44,233 bases of DNA from positions 1-44,233 of the forward strand of contig JAQXUJ010000057.1 in the NCBI GenBank assembly GCA_029219925.1, read 5' to 3'. Made by a program: the position numbers and the translations under genes. The DNA comes from Clostridiales bacterium. GTDB taxonomy: Bacteria; Bacillota; Clostridia; UBA1381. The notes below the pieces were generated by a model. That model did not search any database. It saw nothing but the letters and a program-made list of their open reading frames with translations, and was not told the origin of the DNA. Shown here one piece after another: positions 15,869 to 23,841 of the stretch (position 1 is its first letter; each line of letters opens with the position of its first letter).

Positions 15869-17662
15869 TTAATCTTTATCAATTGCGCCGAACTTACATG
15901 CCGCCTGACATGCGCCGCACTTAATACACTTCTCCTGGTCGATAACAAACGGCGACTTAATCTGACCGGAAATTGCGCCCGCCGGGCACTGTCTTGAACA
16001 CAGGCTGCAGCCCTTACATTTATCCGGATTAATCTTGTACTGCGCAAGCGCCTTACATACGTGAGCCGGACATTTCTTGTCCTTTACGTGTGCAATGTAC
16101 TCATCTCTGAAGTAATGCAGAGTGGAAAGAACCGGGTTAGGAGCTGTCTGTCCCAGTCCGCACAGAGCTGATGACTTGATTGCATAGCACAGCTCCTCCA
16201 TCTTGTCAATATCCTCCATTGTGCCCTTGCCGTTTGTAATCTTTGTCAGAATTTCAAGCAGTCTCTTTGTACCGATTCGGCAGGGAGCACATTTACCGCA
16301 GGATTCGTCAACGGTAAATTCAAGGAAGAATTTCGCGATATCAACCATACAGTTATCCTCGTCCATGACGATAAGTCCGCCCGAACCCATCATGGAACCG
16401 ATTGCGATAAGCGAATCATAGTCAATCGGCGTATCTATAAGTGACGCCGGAATACATCCGCCGGAAGGACCGCCGGTCTGGGCGGCCTTGAATTTCTTTC
16501 CGTTGGGAACGCCGCCGCCGATGTCTTCAACTATCTCACGCAGAGTCGTACCCATAGGGATTTCAACAAGACCCGTATTGTGGATTTTTCCGCCTAATGC
16601 AAATACCTTTGTACCCTTTGACTTCTCGGTACCCATTGACGCGAACCAGTCCGCACCCTTTAATATAATCTGCGCAATGTTTGCGTAGGTTTCAACGTTA
16701 TTAAGAAGGGTAGGCTTGCCCCACAGACCCTTTACTGCCGGGAAAGGCGGACGCGGACGGGGTTCTCCTCTTTTACCTTCAATTGATGTAAGCAGAGCCG
16801 TTTCCTCACCGCATACAAATGCTCCCGCACCAAGACGTAGGTCAAGATCAAAATTAAAGCCTGTTCCGAAGATGTCCTTTCCCAAAAGACCGTATTCTCT
16901 TGCCTGCTTAATGGCAATTTTAAGTCTTTCAACAGCAATAGGATACTCTGCTCTTATGTAAATATATCCCTGGTCGGCGCCTACGGCATAGCCGGCAATC
17001 GCCATAGCCTCAATAACCGCATGGGGGTCGCCCTCCAGCACCGAACGGTCCATGAATGCGCCGGGGTCGCCTTCGTCAGCGTTACAGCAAACATACTTTT
17101 GGTCGCCCTGAGCCTTATAGGTGAAATCCCATTTCAGACCGGTAGGGAATCCGCCGCCGCCTCTGCCGCGCAGTCCCGAATCCTTAATGGTCTGAATAAC
17201 CTCTTCCCTTGTCATTTCGGTAAGCACCTTAGCAAGAGCCTGATAGCCGTCAACAGCTATATATTCGTCAATATTTTCAGGATTTATAACGCCGCAGTTT
17301 CTGAGCGCAACACGGTGCTGCTTAGCATAGAATGCGGTTTCGTTCAGGGACTTTATATTATCCTCTTCAACAGTTTCGCTGTAAAGAAGTCTTTTTACAA
17401 TACGTCCCTTTAAAAGATGCTCTTCAACAATTTCCTTAACGTCCTCAACCTTTACGCGGCTGTAGAAGGCGCCCTCCGGATAAACTACCACAACAGGACC
17501 CAGTGCGCAAAGACCGAAACAGCCTGTCTGTACAATTTTAATTTCATTTTCAAGATTATTTGCCTTCAGCTGGTTTTTAAACTCCTCCTGCAGAACAACT
17601 GAGCCTGAGGAGGTACAACCCGTACCGCCGCAAATCAATACATGAGCTCTGTATATATTCAT
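15869..17662 (-). CDS. hydB: NuoF-like flavoprotein subunit of the hydrogenase
   Basis: Diaphorase subunit (HydB/HndC/NuoF family, 597 aa) that exchanges electrons with NAD(H) through FMN. A thioredoxin-like 2Fe-2S domain occupies residues 1-100 (CGGTGCTSSG, QTGCFGLCALGP). The flavin/NADH core has GLRGRGGGGFPTGLKW and CNADEGDPGAFMDR. An SLBB segment follows, then the NuoF 4Fe-4S site ESCGKCAPCRIGTKR. The C-terminus adds two 4Fe-4S clusters (CKGCSLCSRQCP, CIKCGACQAAC) found in hydrogenase-linked versions but not in respiratory NuoF. Start ATG at 17662 follows GGGGG. It lies 19 bases after the HndB-like gene and 17 before hydA. Confidence 0.95.
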   Translation of the reverse strand: MNIYRAHVLICGGTGCTSSGSVVLQEEFKNQLKANNLENEIKIVQTGCFGLCALGPVVVVYPEGAFYSRVKVEDVKEIVEEHLLKGRIVKRLLYSETVEEDNIKSLNETAFYAKQHRVALRNCGVINPENIDEYIAVDGYQALAKVLTEMTREEVIQTIKDSGLRGRGGGGFPTGLKWDFTYKAQGDQKYVCCNADEGDPGAFMDRSVLEGDPHAVIEAMAIAGYAVGADQGYIYIRAEYPIAVERLKIAIKQAREYGLLGKDIFGTGFNFDLDLRLGAGAFVCGEETALLTSIEGKRGEPRPRPPFPAVKGLWGKPTLLNNVETYANIAQIILKGADWFASMGTEKSKGTKVFALGGKIHNTGLVEIPMGTTLREIVEDIGGGVPNGKKFKAAQTGGPSGGCIPASLIDTPIDYDSLIAIGSMMGSGGLIVMDEDNCMVDIAKFFLEFTVDESCGKCAPCRIGTKRLLEILTKITNGKGTMEDIDKMEELCYAIKSSALCGLGQTAPNPVLSTLHYFRDEYIAHVKDKKCPAHVCKALAQYKINPDKCKGCSLCSRQCPAGAISGQIKSPFVIDQEKCIKCGACQAACKFGAIDKD

Positions 17663-17681
17663 TTTATGTTAACCCCCTATT

Positions 17682-18053
17682 TTATTTAACCTCTTCACCG
17701 ATTGTGAACTCTGCGACAGGCTTATTGTTGATAATGTGCTCCGCTACAACGCGTGCCGCCTTATCCTCTGTCATATGAACGTAAGTAACCTTGTCCTGTC
17801 CCGGAACATAAACCTCCACAATAGGCTCCAGACGGCACATGCCGATGCAGCCCGTCTGCGTTACCGTTACTCCCTGGAGATTTCTCTTTTCAATCTCCTT
17901 AACAAATGCGTTTAATACAGGGCGCGCTCCCGCCGCGATACCGCAGGTTGCCATGCCGACAACTATACGAATACCGTCCTCACGTTCTTTACGCAGGTTT
18001 ACCTGATTTAAAGCTCTGTTACGAATTTCCTGTAATTCTGCCAAAGTTTTCAT
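17682..18053 (-). CDS. 2Fe-2S thioredoxin-like ferredoxin subunit (HndB-like)
   Basis: Small cytoplasmic protein of 123 aa with the thioredoxin-like 2Fe-2S fold. Cysteines occur in MATCGIAAGA and in QTGCIGMCRLEPIVEV, the second being the family hallmark. It resembles HndB of NADP-reducing hydrogenases and the N-terminal domain of HydB, and may mediate electron transfer or help assemble the complex. The RBS is AAGGAGG. It lies 19 bases upstream of hydB in the same operon. The same operon also encodes a separate NuoE-like subunit, so this is an additional Fe-S carrier. Confidence 0.88.
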   Translation of the reverse strand: MKTLAELQEIRNRALNQVNLRKEREDGIRIVVGMATCGIAAGARPVLNAFVKEIEKRNLQGVTVTQTGCIGMCRLEPIVEVYVPGQDKVTYVHMTEDKAARVVAEHIINNKPVAEFTIGEEVK

Positions 18054-18103
18054 AGTTAATCCTCCTTAGATTTTTTATTTATGTAAAGTTGATTTATAAA
18101 ACC

Positions 18104-18643
18104 TTAACGTATTTCGTCAATACCTTCCCTTATATAACCGTCCAGCCACATAACCACCTCCGGAGTATCCAGCGGAACACCGTCCAGCTCCCTTCGGACT
18201 TCGCGGGTATCCATTACAAATTCCTTTCCGTTTATAATATGTCGGTAAAGAAAATCTATATCCGGTGAGCCGGAAACCAGCGTCGTAACCGTCCCTGCCA
18301 TATCGCCCAGAGGTGCTCTGTCAATATGGTCATAGGTGAAGGTAACATGCATCTTGGTTCCCTCTCCCTCCTTTGAGGAAATATCAAGCTCTCCCCCGCA
18401 CTGATTTGCGGCAGCCTCAAACAGAGAGATGCCCATTCCGACCTTCCGGGTTGTTCTTGTTGTGGAGAACGGGTCCTTAACCGTTTTCAAAAACTCCTCG
18501 CTCATACCGCAGCCGTCGTCATTTATATCAATAATAAGAAGATTGTTTTCAATATCTTCGTTCACCGTGATTTCTATCAAGTTGGCTTTTGCCTTAACGG
18601 AATTTTTTGCAATATCCAAAATGTGAAGTGACAACTCCTTCAT
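18104..18643 (-). CDS. GHKL-type ATP-binding protein of the hydrogenase operon
   Basis: Cytoplasmic protein of 179 aa with a lone HATPase_c domain and no HisKA or membrane part. The N-box region is MKELSLHILDIAKNSVKA, with Asn in IAKNSVKA; G1 is DDGCGM and G2 is RKVGMGISLFEAAA. The C-terminal 60 residues lack a recognised domain. Such proteins recur next to multimeric [FeFe] hydrogenases in Clostridia and Thermotogales. A protein kinase, anti-sigma-like or chaperone-like role are all possible. It is 51 bases upstream of the HndB-like gene. The ATP fold is clear; the biological role is not known. Confidence 0.85.
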   Translation of the reverse strand: MKELSLHILDIAKNSVKAKANLIEITVNEDIENNLLIIDINDDGCGMSEEFLKTVKDPFSTTRTTRKVGMGISLFEAAANQCGGELDISSKEGEGTKMHVTFTYDHIDRAPLGDMAGTVTTLVSGSPDIDFLYRHIINGKEFVMDTREVRRELDGVPLDTPEVVMWLDGYIREGIDEIR

Positions 18644-18706
18644 ATAGTTCCGCCGCCTTTCATTTTCCTTTGTCCGAGCAGAAAATTTTCCTTAATCCCC
18701 GGCATT

Positions 18707-19411
18707 TTATCCGCCTAATATCCGGAAAATATCCCGGATACCACCCGCCTCCAAAAAAGCGTCCCGCTGCGCAATATCGCCAAGATAATGGGCGTCGGAA
18801 TTTCGCAGAACCTTATATTTTGCAAGCTCCGGGCGGCTGTCAATATATGCCGCAAGATCTGCGGTATTTCTTGAAACCTCGATACATCGGATATCAATGT
18901 CGTCGGGAATAAATCCCAGATTGGTAAGAACGCTGTAGGAATGTCTGTCCACATGTGCCGGAATAAACAGTCCCCCCGCTTCCTTCACCATATCAAAAAG
19001 GCGGTTAATTGACAATGCCGCAGGAGAAATAAGGAGCTTTTCCTCAGTTCCGACAATATTGTCCTCCTCGTCCATAATAAGCTGTTCCCCGAAAATCTCC
19101 GGTCGGTTTTTTATATCCGGAAGCGCATTATAAACCTCTCGGGCGACTGCCTCCGCCGCATCTGCCGACGGATACAGCGTCAGGATATGAACCTCCTCTT
19201 CCGTTTCCACCTCCATTGCAGGCAGAACGGTTACTCCCGCCTTTTTTCCCGCCGCCATTGCCGCACGGACATTTCCGGCAGAATTGTGGTCGGATATCGC
19301 CACCGCATCAAGTCCCGACAGCGCCGCCATATTCACGATATTATTCGGCGTCATATCATTGTCGCCGCAGGGTGACAGGGCAGAATGAATATGAAAATCA
19401 TAATAAATCAT
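18707..19411 (-). CDS. PHP-domain phosphoesterase
   Basis: Cytoplasmic metal-dependent phosphoesterase of 234 aa. PHP motifs are present: DFHIHSALSPCGDN (metal-binding HxH), ISDHNSAGN, MEVETEEEVHIL, an internal PAHVDRHSYS and the closing RNSDAHYLGDI. The family includes nucleotide phosphatases and the RNase AM/YciV group. The start ATG at 19411 overlaps the stop of the preceding DRTGG gene as ATGA; the track's earlier start would overlap more and lacks an RBS. In this operon it may hydrolyse a nucleotide or second messenger made or bound by its neighbours, which is speculation. Confidence 0.88.
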   Translation of the reverse strand: MIYYDFHIHSALSPCGDNDMTPNNIVNMAALSGLDAVAISDHNSAGNVRAAMAAGKKAGVTVLPAMEVETEEEVHILTLYPSADAAEAVAREVYNALPDIKNRPEIFGEQLIMDEEDNIVGTEEKLLISPAALSINRLFDMVKEAGGLFIPAHVDRHSYSVLTNLGFIPDDIDIRCIEVSRNTADLAAYIDSRPELAKYKVLRNSDAHYLGDIAQRDAFLEAGGIRDIFRILGG

Positions 19412-19743
19412 TTTTGTATCTCTGCCGACAGCTCGCAAGCCAGCTGATATGCGGTTTTTTCGCTCTGTAATATGATTATTCCTTCCTCATCGGCCTTATT
19501 CACTATATTTTCCGGTGCGGAAACACCCTCACACAGCAATATACACGCACAATCGGTCAGCGCTGCAACAGCTACGATATTAATATTGTTCATTATCGTA
19601 ATCCATACATCGCCCGACTGTGCCCTGCCCATTACCCAGCTGAGCAAATCTCCGATATAGCAGCCGCTAATCCCGCGGTCGGAATATTCCGAATCCGTCA
19701 GAACGGTTAAGTCAAGCTTTTTTACCAGTTCGGATATTTTCAT
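19408..19743 (-). CDS. DRTGG-domain protein, second copy
   Basis: Small cytoplasmic protein of 111 aa consisting of one DRTGG-type domain (GCYIGDLLSWVMGRAQSGDVWITIMNN, GVSAPENIVNKADEEGIIIL). DRTGG domains often accompany CBS domains or phosphotransacetylase and are thought to bind small ligands. It lies 3 bases after the group D-like hydrogenase gene and overlaps the PHP gene by 4 bases. A paralogue is encoded at 21454-21813 in the same operon. No catalytic residues are evident, so a sensor or adaptor role is the best guess. Confidence 0.78.
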   Translation of the reverse strand: MKISELVKKLDLTVLTDSEYSDRGISGCYIGDLLSWVMGRAQSGDVWITIMNNINIVAVAALTDCACILLCEGVSAPENIVNKADEEGIIILQSEKTAYQLACELSAEIQK

Positions 19744-19746
19744 AAT

Positions 19747-21024
19747 TTATTCCTTCCCGTTTCTTTTCTTCATCTCATACAGCTCCCTTGCCAGCTCTCC
19801 GATACGCTCGCGCATGCGGAAAATGCAGTCGGTTTCGCTACCAAAGCCCCGTACAATATCCTCAGCCAGCGCCTTACAGGTAGGCGCCCCGCAGGAGCCG
19901 CAGTCAATCTTCGGAAGACGTTCGAAAATTTCGTCCATCTGCTCCATTTTGCGCATAGCCTCTTCCAGATCATCATCTAACATGGCGGTTGGCTTTCCTG
20001 TTACGGTTTTCTGCCATGCCAGACTGTCAACATTAAGATTTTCCGGCTCTTTCAGCTCGGTTTTTTTCGACTGCTGCGTTGTTCTTCTTGCGGCAAGAAA
20101 CGGATTTGTTATATTAAGTGCGCCGCCGCTGCACCCGCTGGTACAGGCGGAAAGCTCGATAAATTCTACAGTATTGACCTTTCCGTATTCAATTTCCTCT
20201 AAAACGGTAATAACGTTATGTATCCCGTCCACCGCCATGTAATCCTCAACGCCTGTTCCTTTGCACTCGCCGCCGCTGCGCGCCCAGGAAATACCCTCCC
20301 TGCCGGAAACGCCGAGAGGCTGTTCCTCTACCGTTTCCACAATGGGACGAATTCTGCCGAAGGCGTCCTTTGCGGCTATCGCTCCGCTGACGTTGGATTT
20401 TTCAAGAGTAAGCGGCACCTTTATGCTGGTTACCTTCGCAGGACACGGCGTTATGAAAAATACGCCTATCCTTTCGTCGGGAATACCCGTTTTCTCATGT
20501 GCCTGCTTTCTTGCCAGCATTGCCGCCGCCTCCATGGGCGACACAAGGGGCAGAATGTTCGGCAGAAGGTTTGGAAAACGCTCCCTAATCAGCCTCAGAA
20601 CCGCCGGACATGCCGAGCTGATAACCGGCTTTTTAAGATTTCCCTCCATAAGAAGCCGTCTTGTTGCGGCGCTTATGTATTCAGCACCTCTCGCCACCTC
20701 GAAAACATCGTCAAACCCAATTTTTATAAATGCCGTAAGGATTTTATTTACACTTAAATCATTGCGGAACTGACCGTAAAAGGACGGTGCGGGAAGTGCA
20801 ATGTTATAATCGAACTGATTCAGCATATCAAAGCTGTCGGCGGCTGCTTTTTTTGCATGTGCCTGACACACCTTGATACATTCTCCGCAGTCGATGCAGC
20901 GTTCTTTAATTATTTTTGCTTTGCCGTTTTTAACCCGAATCGCTTCTGTAGGGCAGTGCGAGATACAATTTGTACAGCCGTGACACTTATCTCTATCCAG
21001 TATAACCGAGTGAAAATAAGTCAT
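19747..21024 (-). CDS. putative sensory [FeFe] hydrogenase (group D-like)
   Basis: Iron-sulfur protein of 425 aa. Two N-terminal 4Fe-4S clusters (Cys14/17/20/24 and Cys43/46/49/53) precede an [FeFe] hydrogenase large-subunit domain with degenerate motifs: L1 SSACPAV, L2 TPCPAK, L3 SACTSGCSGG. The four cysteines expected to ligate the H-cluster are kept, while the proton-relay cysteine of L1 is Ala. The C-terminus adds CGSCGAPTCKALAEDI, a further 4Fe-4S-type module. This matches putative sensory group D hydrogenases such as Thermoanaerobacter mathranii HydS. The start ATG at 21024 follows GGAGGG; the track start would place the RBS inside the gene. Flanking GHKL ATPase and DRTGG genes support a regulatory role. 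H2 sensing is inferred. Confidence 0.85.
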   Translation of the reverse strand: MTYFHSVILDRDKCHGCTNCISHCPTEAIRVKNGKAKIIKERCIDCGECIKVCQAHAKKAAADSFDMLNQFDYNIALPAPSFYGQFRNDLSVNKILTAFIKIGFDDVFEVARGAEYISAATRRLLMEGNLKKPVISSACPAVLRLIRERFPNLLPNILPLVSPMEAAAMLARKQAHEKTGIPDERIGVFFITPCPAKVTSIKVPLTLEKSNVSGAIAAKDAFGRIRPIVETVEEQPLGVSGREGISWARSGGECKGTGVEDYMAVDGIHNVITVLEEIEYGKVNTVEFIELSACTSGCSGGALNITNPFLAARRTTQQSKKTELKEPENLNVDSLAWQKTVTGKPTAMLDDDLEEAMRKMEQMDEIFERLPKIDCGSCGAPTCKALAEDIVRGFGSETDCIFRMRERIGELARELYEMKKRNGKE

Positions 21025-21050
21025 AATACCCTCCATGCCGCGTTTGCAGC

Positions 21051-21461
21051 TTACAGATTTATTATAAGCGTTATTGTGGTGCCTTGACCGGGTGCGGTGT
21101 CAATGGTCATATCGTCCGTATATTTTTTCATATTGGGAAGACCCATTCCTGCCCCAAATCCAAGCTCGCGTATATGCTCGCCGGCGGTAGACCATCCCTC
21201 CTGCATCGCAAGATTTACGTCCGGAATACCCGGTCCGTTATCGCGGAATGTAACGCAAATGGATTTCCCCGAAATCTCCGCGTCGCACTCGCCGCCGCCG
21301 CCGTGAATAATTGTGTTTATCTCCGCCTCATACATGGCTATGGAAATACGCCGTATCACCGTCGGGTCAATTCCGAGTTTTTTCAGAACCGCCTTGAAGT
21401 CGCTGGACGCCTCGCCGGCAGCAGAAAAATCCTCTCCCGAAATTGTATAGTGCTTACGCAT
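21051..21461 (-). CDS. RsbW-like anti-sigma/serine kinase ATPase
   Basis: Cytoplasmic GHKL ATPase of 136 aa resembling anti-sigma factor kinases RsbW/SpoIIAB. It has the N-box AMYEAEINTIIHGGGG, G1 DNGPGIPD, and FGAGMGLPNMKKY for the ATP lid and G2. The start ATG at 21461 follows GGGAAGG and overlaps the preceding DRTGG gene by 8 bases; the track start is further upstream and unsupported. It directly precedes the sensory-type hydrogenase gene (26 bases), suggesting that the pair works together, for example with the hydrogenase gating the kinase. No anti-anti-sigma (STAS) or sigma gene is nearby, so the target is unknown. Confidence 0.85.
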   Translation of the reverse strand: MRKHYTISGEDFSAAGEASSDFKAVLKKLGIDPTVIRRISIAMYEAEINTIIHGGGGECDAEISGKSICVTFRDNGPGIPDVNLAMQEGWSTAGEHIRELGFGAGMGLPNMKKYTDDMTIDTAPGQGTTITLIINL

Positions 21462-21813
21462 CGCACCTTCCCCCAAGCCCCTTCTCGTAAAGCTTTCCGC
21501 AGGCAAGGTACAGCGGATAGGACGTATGCATCAGTGTTATACCTTTTTCCCTGGCAAGCTCTATTACATCTTCGGTGGGCGTTTTTCCCCGCACGAAACA
21601 TATTGCGACAATATCCATCATTTCCGCCGTTCGGATAACCTGTGAATTTATAAGCCCTGTCAAGAGCAGCGACTGATCCTTTACAAAAGCCAGAACATCG
21701 CTCATCAGATCGCAGCCGCAGGCAGTATGTATATCCTTCTCGTTAAGAGCCGCATCATCTTCGCCGCTCAGCACATCGGCGTTTAGAATTGATTTTATTT
21801 CGGATAACAGCAT
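21454..21813 (-). CDS. DRTGG-domain protein, first copy
   Basis: Cytoplasmic protein of 119 aa formed by one DRTGG-type domain (GCDLMSDVLAFVKDQSLLLTGLINSQVIRTAEMMDI, RGKTPTEDVIELAREKGI). It resembles the other DRTGG protein of this operon in order of motifs but is clearly diverged. It follows the NuoE-like gene by 18 bases and overlaps the RsbW-like gene by 8. The fold is thought to bind nucleotides or other small ligands, so a sensing partner of the ATPase is plausible but unproven. Confidence 0.8.
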   Translation of the reverse strand: MLLSEIKSILNADVLSGEDDAALNEKDIHTACGCDLMSDVLAFVKDQSLLLTGLINSQVIRTAEMMDIVAICFVRGKTPTEDVIELAREKGITLMHTSYPLYLACGKLYEKGLGGRCDA

Positions 21814-21831
21814 AACAAACTCCTCACTCGT

Positions 21832-22326
21832 TTAGTTTTGGTATTTGGCTAAAATACTGTCCACATCGTCGACGGTCAGACGGCCGAAAACCTCGTCGTT
21901 AACCGTAAGAACCGGCGCCAGACCGCACGCACCTATGCAGCGTGTTGCGTCAAGGGAGAATTTACCGTCAGGTGTACATTCGCCAACATCTATTCCCAGC
22001 CGTTCCTTTATCTTTTCAAGAATATCTCCCGAACCCTTAACATAGCATGCGGTTCCCAGGCAAACGCCGATTTGATATTCGCCCTTGGGATTCAGCGAGA
22101 ATTGTGTATAAAAGGTTACAATTCCGTAAATTTCCGCAAGAGGAATGTTCAGTCCTTCCGAAATCATCTCCTGGACCTCTATCGGAAGATATCCGTAAAT
22201 GTCCTGAGCTTCATGCAGCACCGGAATTGCCGCTCCATCTTCGTTTTTGTGCTTTTCAATCACTTCCATAAGCTTTGCTTCTTGTTCTTTGGTACCTTTA
22301 AAGGGTATCGTACTTGGTTTGCTCAT
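21832..22326 (-). CDS. hydC: NuoE-like 2Fe-2S subunit of the hydrogenase
   Basis: HydC/HndA/NuoE-family protein of 164 aa, binding one 2Fe-2S cluster in a thioredoxin-like fold. Family motifs are EVQEMISEGLNIPLAEIYGIVTFY, then cysteines in GVCLGTACYVKGS and DATRCIGACGLAP. It links the NuoF-like flavin subunit to the rest of the complex. The start ATG at 22326 lies 6 bases after GGAGG; the track's MRKIRRRKK extension covers the RBS and is unlikely. It is the first gene of the ten-gene hydrogenase operon, separated from the other structural subunits by the putative sensory genes. Confidence 0.93.
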   Translation of the reverse strand: MSKPSTIPFKGTKEQEAKLMEVIEKHKNEDGAAIPVLHEAQDIYGYLPIEVQEMISEGLNIPLAEIYGIVTFYTQFSLNPKGEYQIGVCLGTACYVKGSGDILEKIKERLGIDVGECTPDGKFSLDATRCIGACGLAPVLTVNDEVFGRLTVDDVDSILAKYQN

Positions 22327-22368
22327 TTTTTTCCTCCTTCTGATTTTTCGCAAAATATGCCGTATACA

Positions 22369-22377
22369 ATTATAACA
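22369..22377 (-). promoter_or_regulatory. extended -10 promoter of the hydrogenase operon
   Basis: On the minus strand TGTTATAAT is an extended -10 element (TGnTATAAT), about 43 bases before the hydC start. No good -35 hexamer is seen at 17 bases, which fits an extended -10 promoter or activator dependence. Confidence 0.6.
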
Positions 22378-22481
22378 TAACCTTATGCAAAAATCTACAT
22401 AATTCCAAAAAAAATCTAATTTTTCTTTATTTTGTCATGAATTTAACAAAAATTTGTTTTATATTTAGAACAAAATGCCGA

Positions 22482-22505
22482 TAATGCAAGGAATTTCCTT
22501 GCATT
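22482..22505. other. long palindrome between rmuC and the hydrogenase operon
   Basis: AATGCAAGGAA and TTCCTTGCATT form an 11-bp inverted repeat around one base, or a 9-bp stem with a 5-base loop. On the minus strand only a short TTTTG follows, so it is a weak terminator candidate for rmuC. It could equally be an operator upstream of the hydrogenase promoter. I see no gene in 22354-22597. Confidence 0.45.
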
Positions 22506-22597
22506 ATGCAGTCTGCCCCGCCCCTTTCCCTCGCCGGATATGTCCCTCTTCAAAAAATATTCCCGGCACGGGCGGGATATGTCATTTTTCCGCCGTT

Positions 22598-23830
22598 TTA
22601 TTCCTCTTCGTCATCCTGCGCATCGCCGTCAAGGGCTTCCACGCTTTTCAGCTTTCTCTGAATAGCGCGTGTGCGCACGCCAACAAGCTTATCCAGTTCC
22701 TTATTTGCCTGGTCAAGGCGATTTTGCGTTGCCTCCAGAACCTGTCCGAATTTGTCAAACTCGCTTTTAACAGAGGACAGCACGCTCCATACCTCTACGC
22801 TCCTTTTCTGAATGGCAAGTGTCTTAAAGCCCATCTGCAGAGCATTTAAAAGCGCCGCCATAGTGCTCGGTCCGGCAATATTGACCTTGTATGTACTTTG
22901 CAGCACCTCCACCATGCCGTTATTTACCACCTCGGCATAAAGACCCTCAAAGGGCAGAAACATAATTGCAAAATCTGTGGTATACGGCGGCTCAATATAT
23001 TTATCGTGAATGTCCTTGGCAAAGGTCTTGATTCTCGTCATCAGCACGGCCAGCGCCGCCTTTACCGCCTCCGGCTCACCGCTTTCATACGCCGTCTGCA
23101 AATCAAAAAACGCATCCCCGGGAAATTTTGAATCTATCGGCAGATACACAAATCCGTCGCCGTTGGGCATTTTGACCGCAAATTCAACAGGATTTCGGCT
23201 GTCCTTAACCGTTACCACATTTTCCTCATACTGCTCCGGAGATAAAATCTCCTTCAATATTGCGCCCAGCTGAATTTCCCCTAAAATTCCCCGGGTTTTC
23301 ACATTGGAAAGAACCTTCTTAAGGTCGCCTACACCTGTGGCGAGATTTTGCATTTCACCCAGTCCTTTATAAACCTGTTCCAACCGCTCACTGACCATTT
23401 TAAAAGAGCGGGTCATATTTTCTTCAAGGCTTTTCTGCAGCTTTTCATCCACGGTTTTTCGCATGTCCTCCAGCTTTTTCGAGTTGTCCTCCTGCATGGC
23501 AAGCAGACTCTTCATCATGACCTCCCGCATTGCCTCCAGCTTTTGCTCATTTCCCTGCTCAAAGGTTTTGAAACGGCTCTCCATCTGCGCAAGACTGTTC
23601 ACTACCGCATTGTTCATTGCGCTCTGCTTGTCGGTAATATTTTTATCTATTTCCTGAAATTTTTTCGATTGATATTCATCTGTATTTTTCTGATTTTGCG
23701 AAATCATTTCCCCCATCATTTTTATTGCCTCAAGGGTTTTGGGGTCGCCGCCCTTAACGGCCGTTCGTACCCCGATAATCACTGCTATAACTCCTACGAC
23801 GACAATGCCGCCCATAATTATTAATTCCAT
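22598..23830 (-). CDS. rmuC: RmuC-family protein
   Basis: Protein of 410 aa with an N-terminal membrane helix (IIMGGIVVVGVIAVIIGV). A long coiled-coil region (about residues 40-160) and the RmuC domain follow, with FEQGNEQKLE, VKTRGILGEIQLGAILKEILSPEQYEENV, LPIDSKFPGDAF and VNIAGPSTMAALLNALQMGF. RmuC limits recombination at inverted repeats and is related to PD-(D/E)XK nucleases; the biochemical role is poorly defined. RBS GGAGGAA directly precedes the ATG. It follows nif3 by 11 bases, as the last gene of a trmK-nif3-rmuC unit. Confidence 0.93.
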   Translation of the reverse strand: MELIIMGGIVVVGVIAVIIGVRTAVKGGDPKTLEAIKMMGEMISQNQKNTDEYQSKKFQEIDKNITDKQSAMNNAVVNSLAQMESRFKTFEQGNEQKLEAMREVMMKSLLAMQEDNSKKLEDMRKTVDEKLQKSLEENMTRSFKMVSERLEQVYKGLGEMQNLATGVGDLKKVLSNVKTRGILGEIQLGAILKEILSPEQYEENVVTVKDSRNPVEFAVKMPNGDGFVYLPIDSKFPGDAFFDLQTAYESGEPEAVKAALAVLMTRIKTFAKDIHDKYIEPPYTTDFAIMFLPFEGLYAEVVNNGMVEVLQSTYKVNIAGPSTMAALLNALQMGFKTLAIQKRSVEVWSVLSSVKSEFDKFGQVLEATQNRLDQANKELDKLVGVRTRAIQRKLKSVEALDGDAQDDEEE

Positions 23831-23841
23831 GACTTCCTCCG

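Noticed and set aside
12449-22523. GTCTGCCCCGCCC shared between 12449-12461 and 22511-22523
   Set aside because: A 13-base match is expected several times by chance in a window this size, and flanking sequence is unrelated.
22550-22597. Direct repeat of GACATATCC downstream of rmuC
   Set aside because: Only nine bases, with no further structure or partner gene to support a function.
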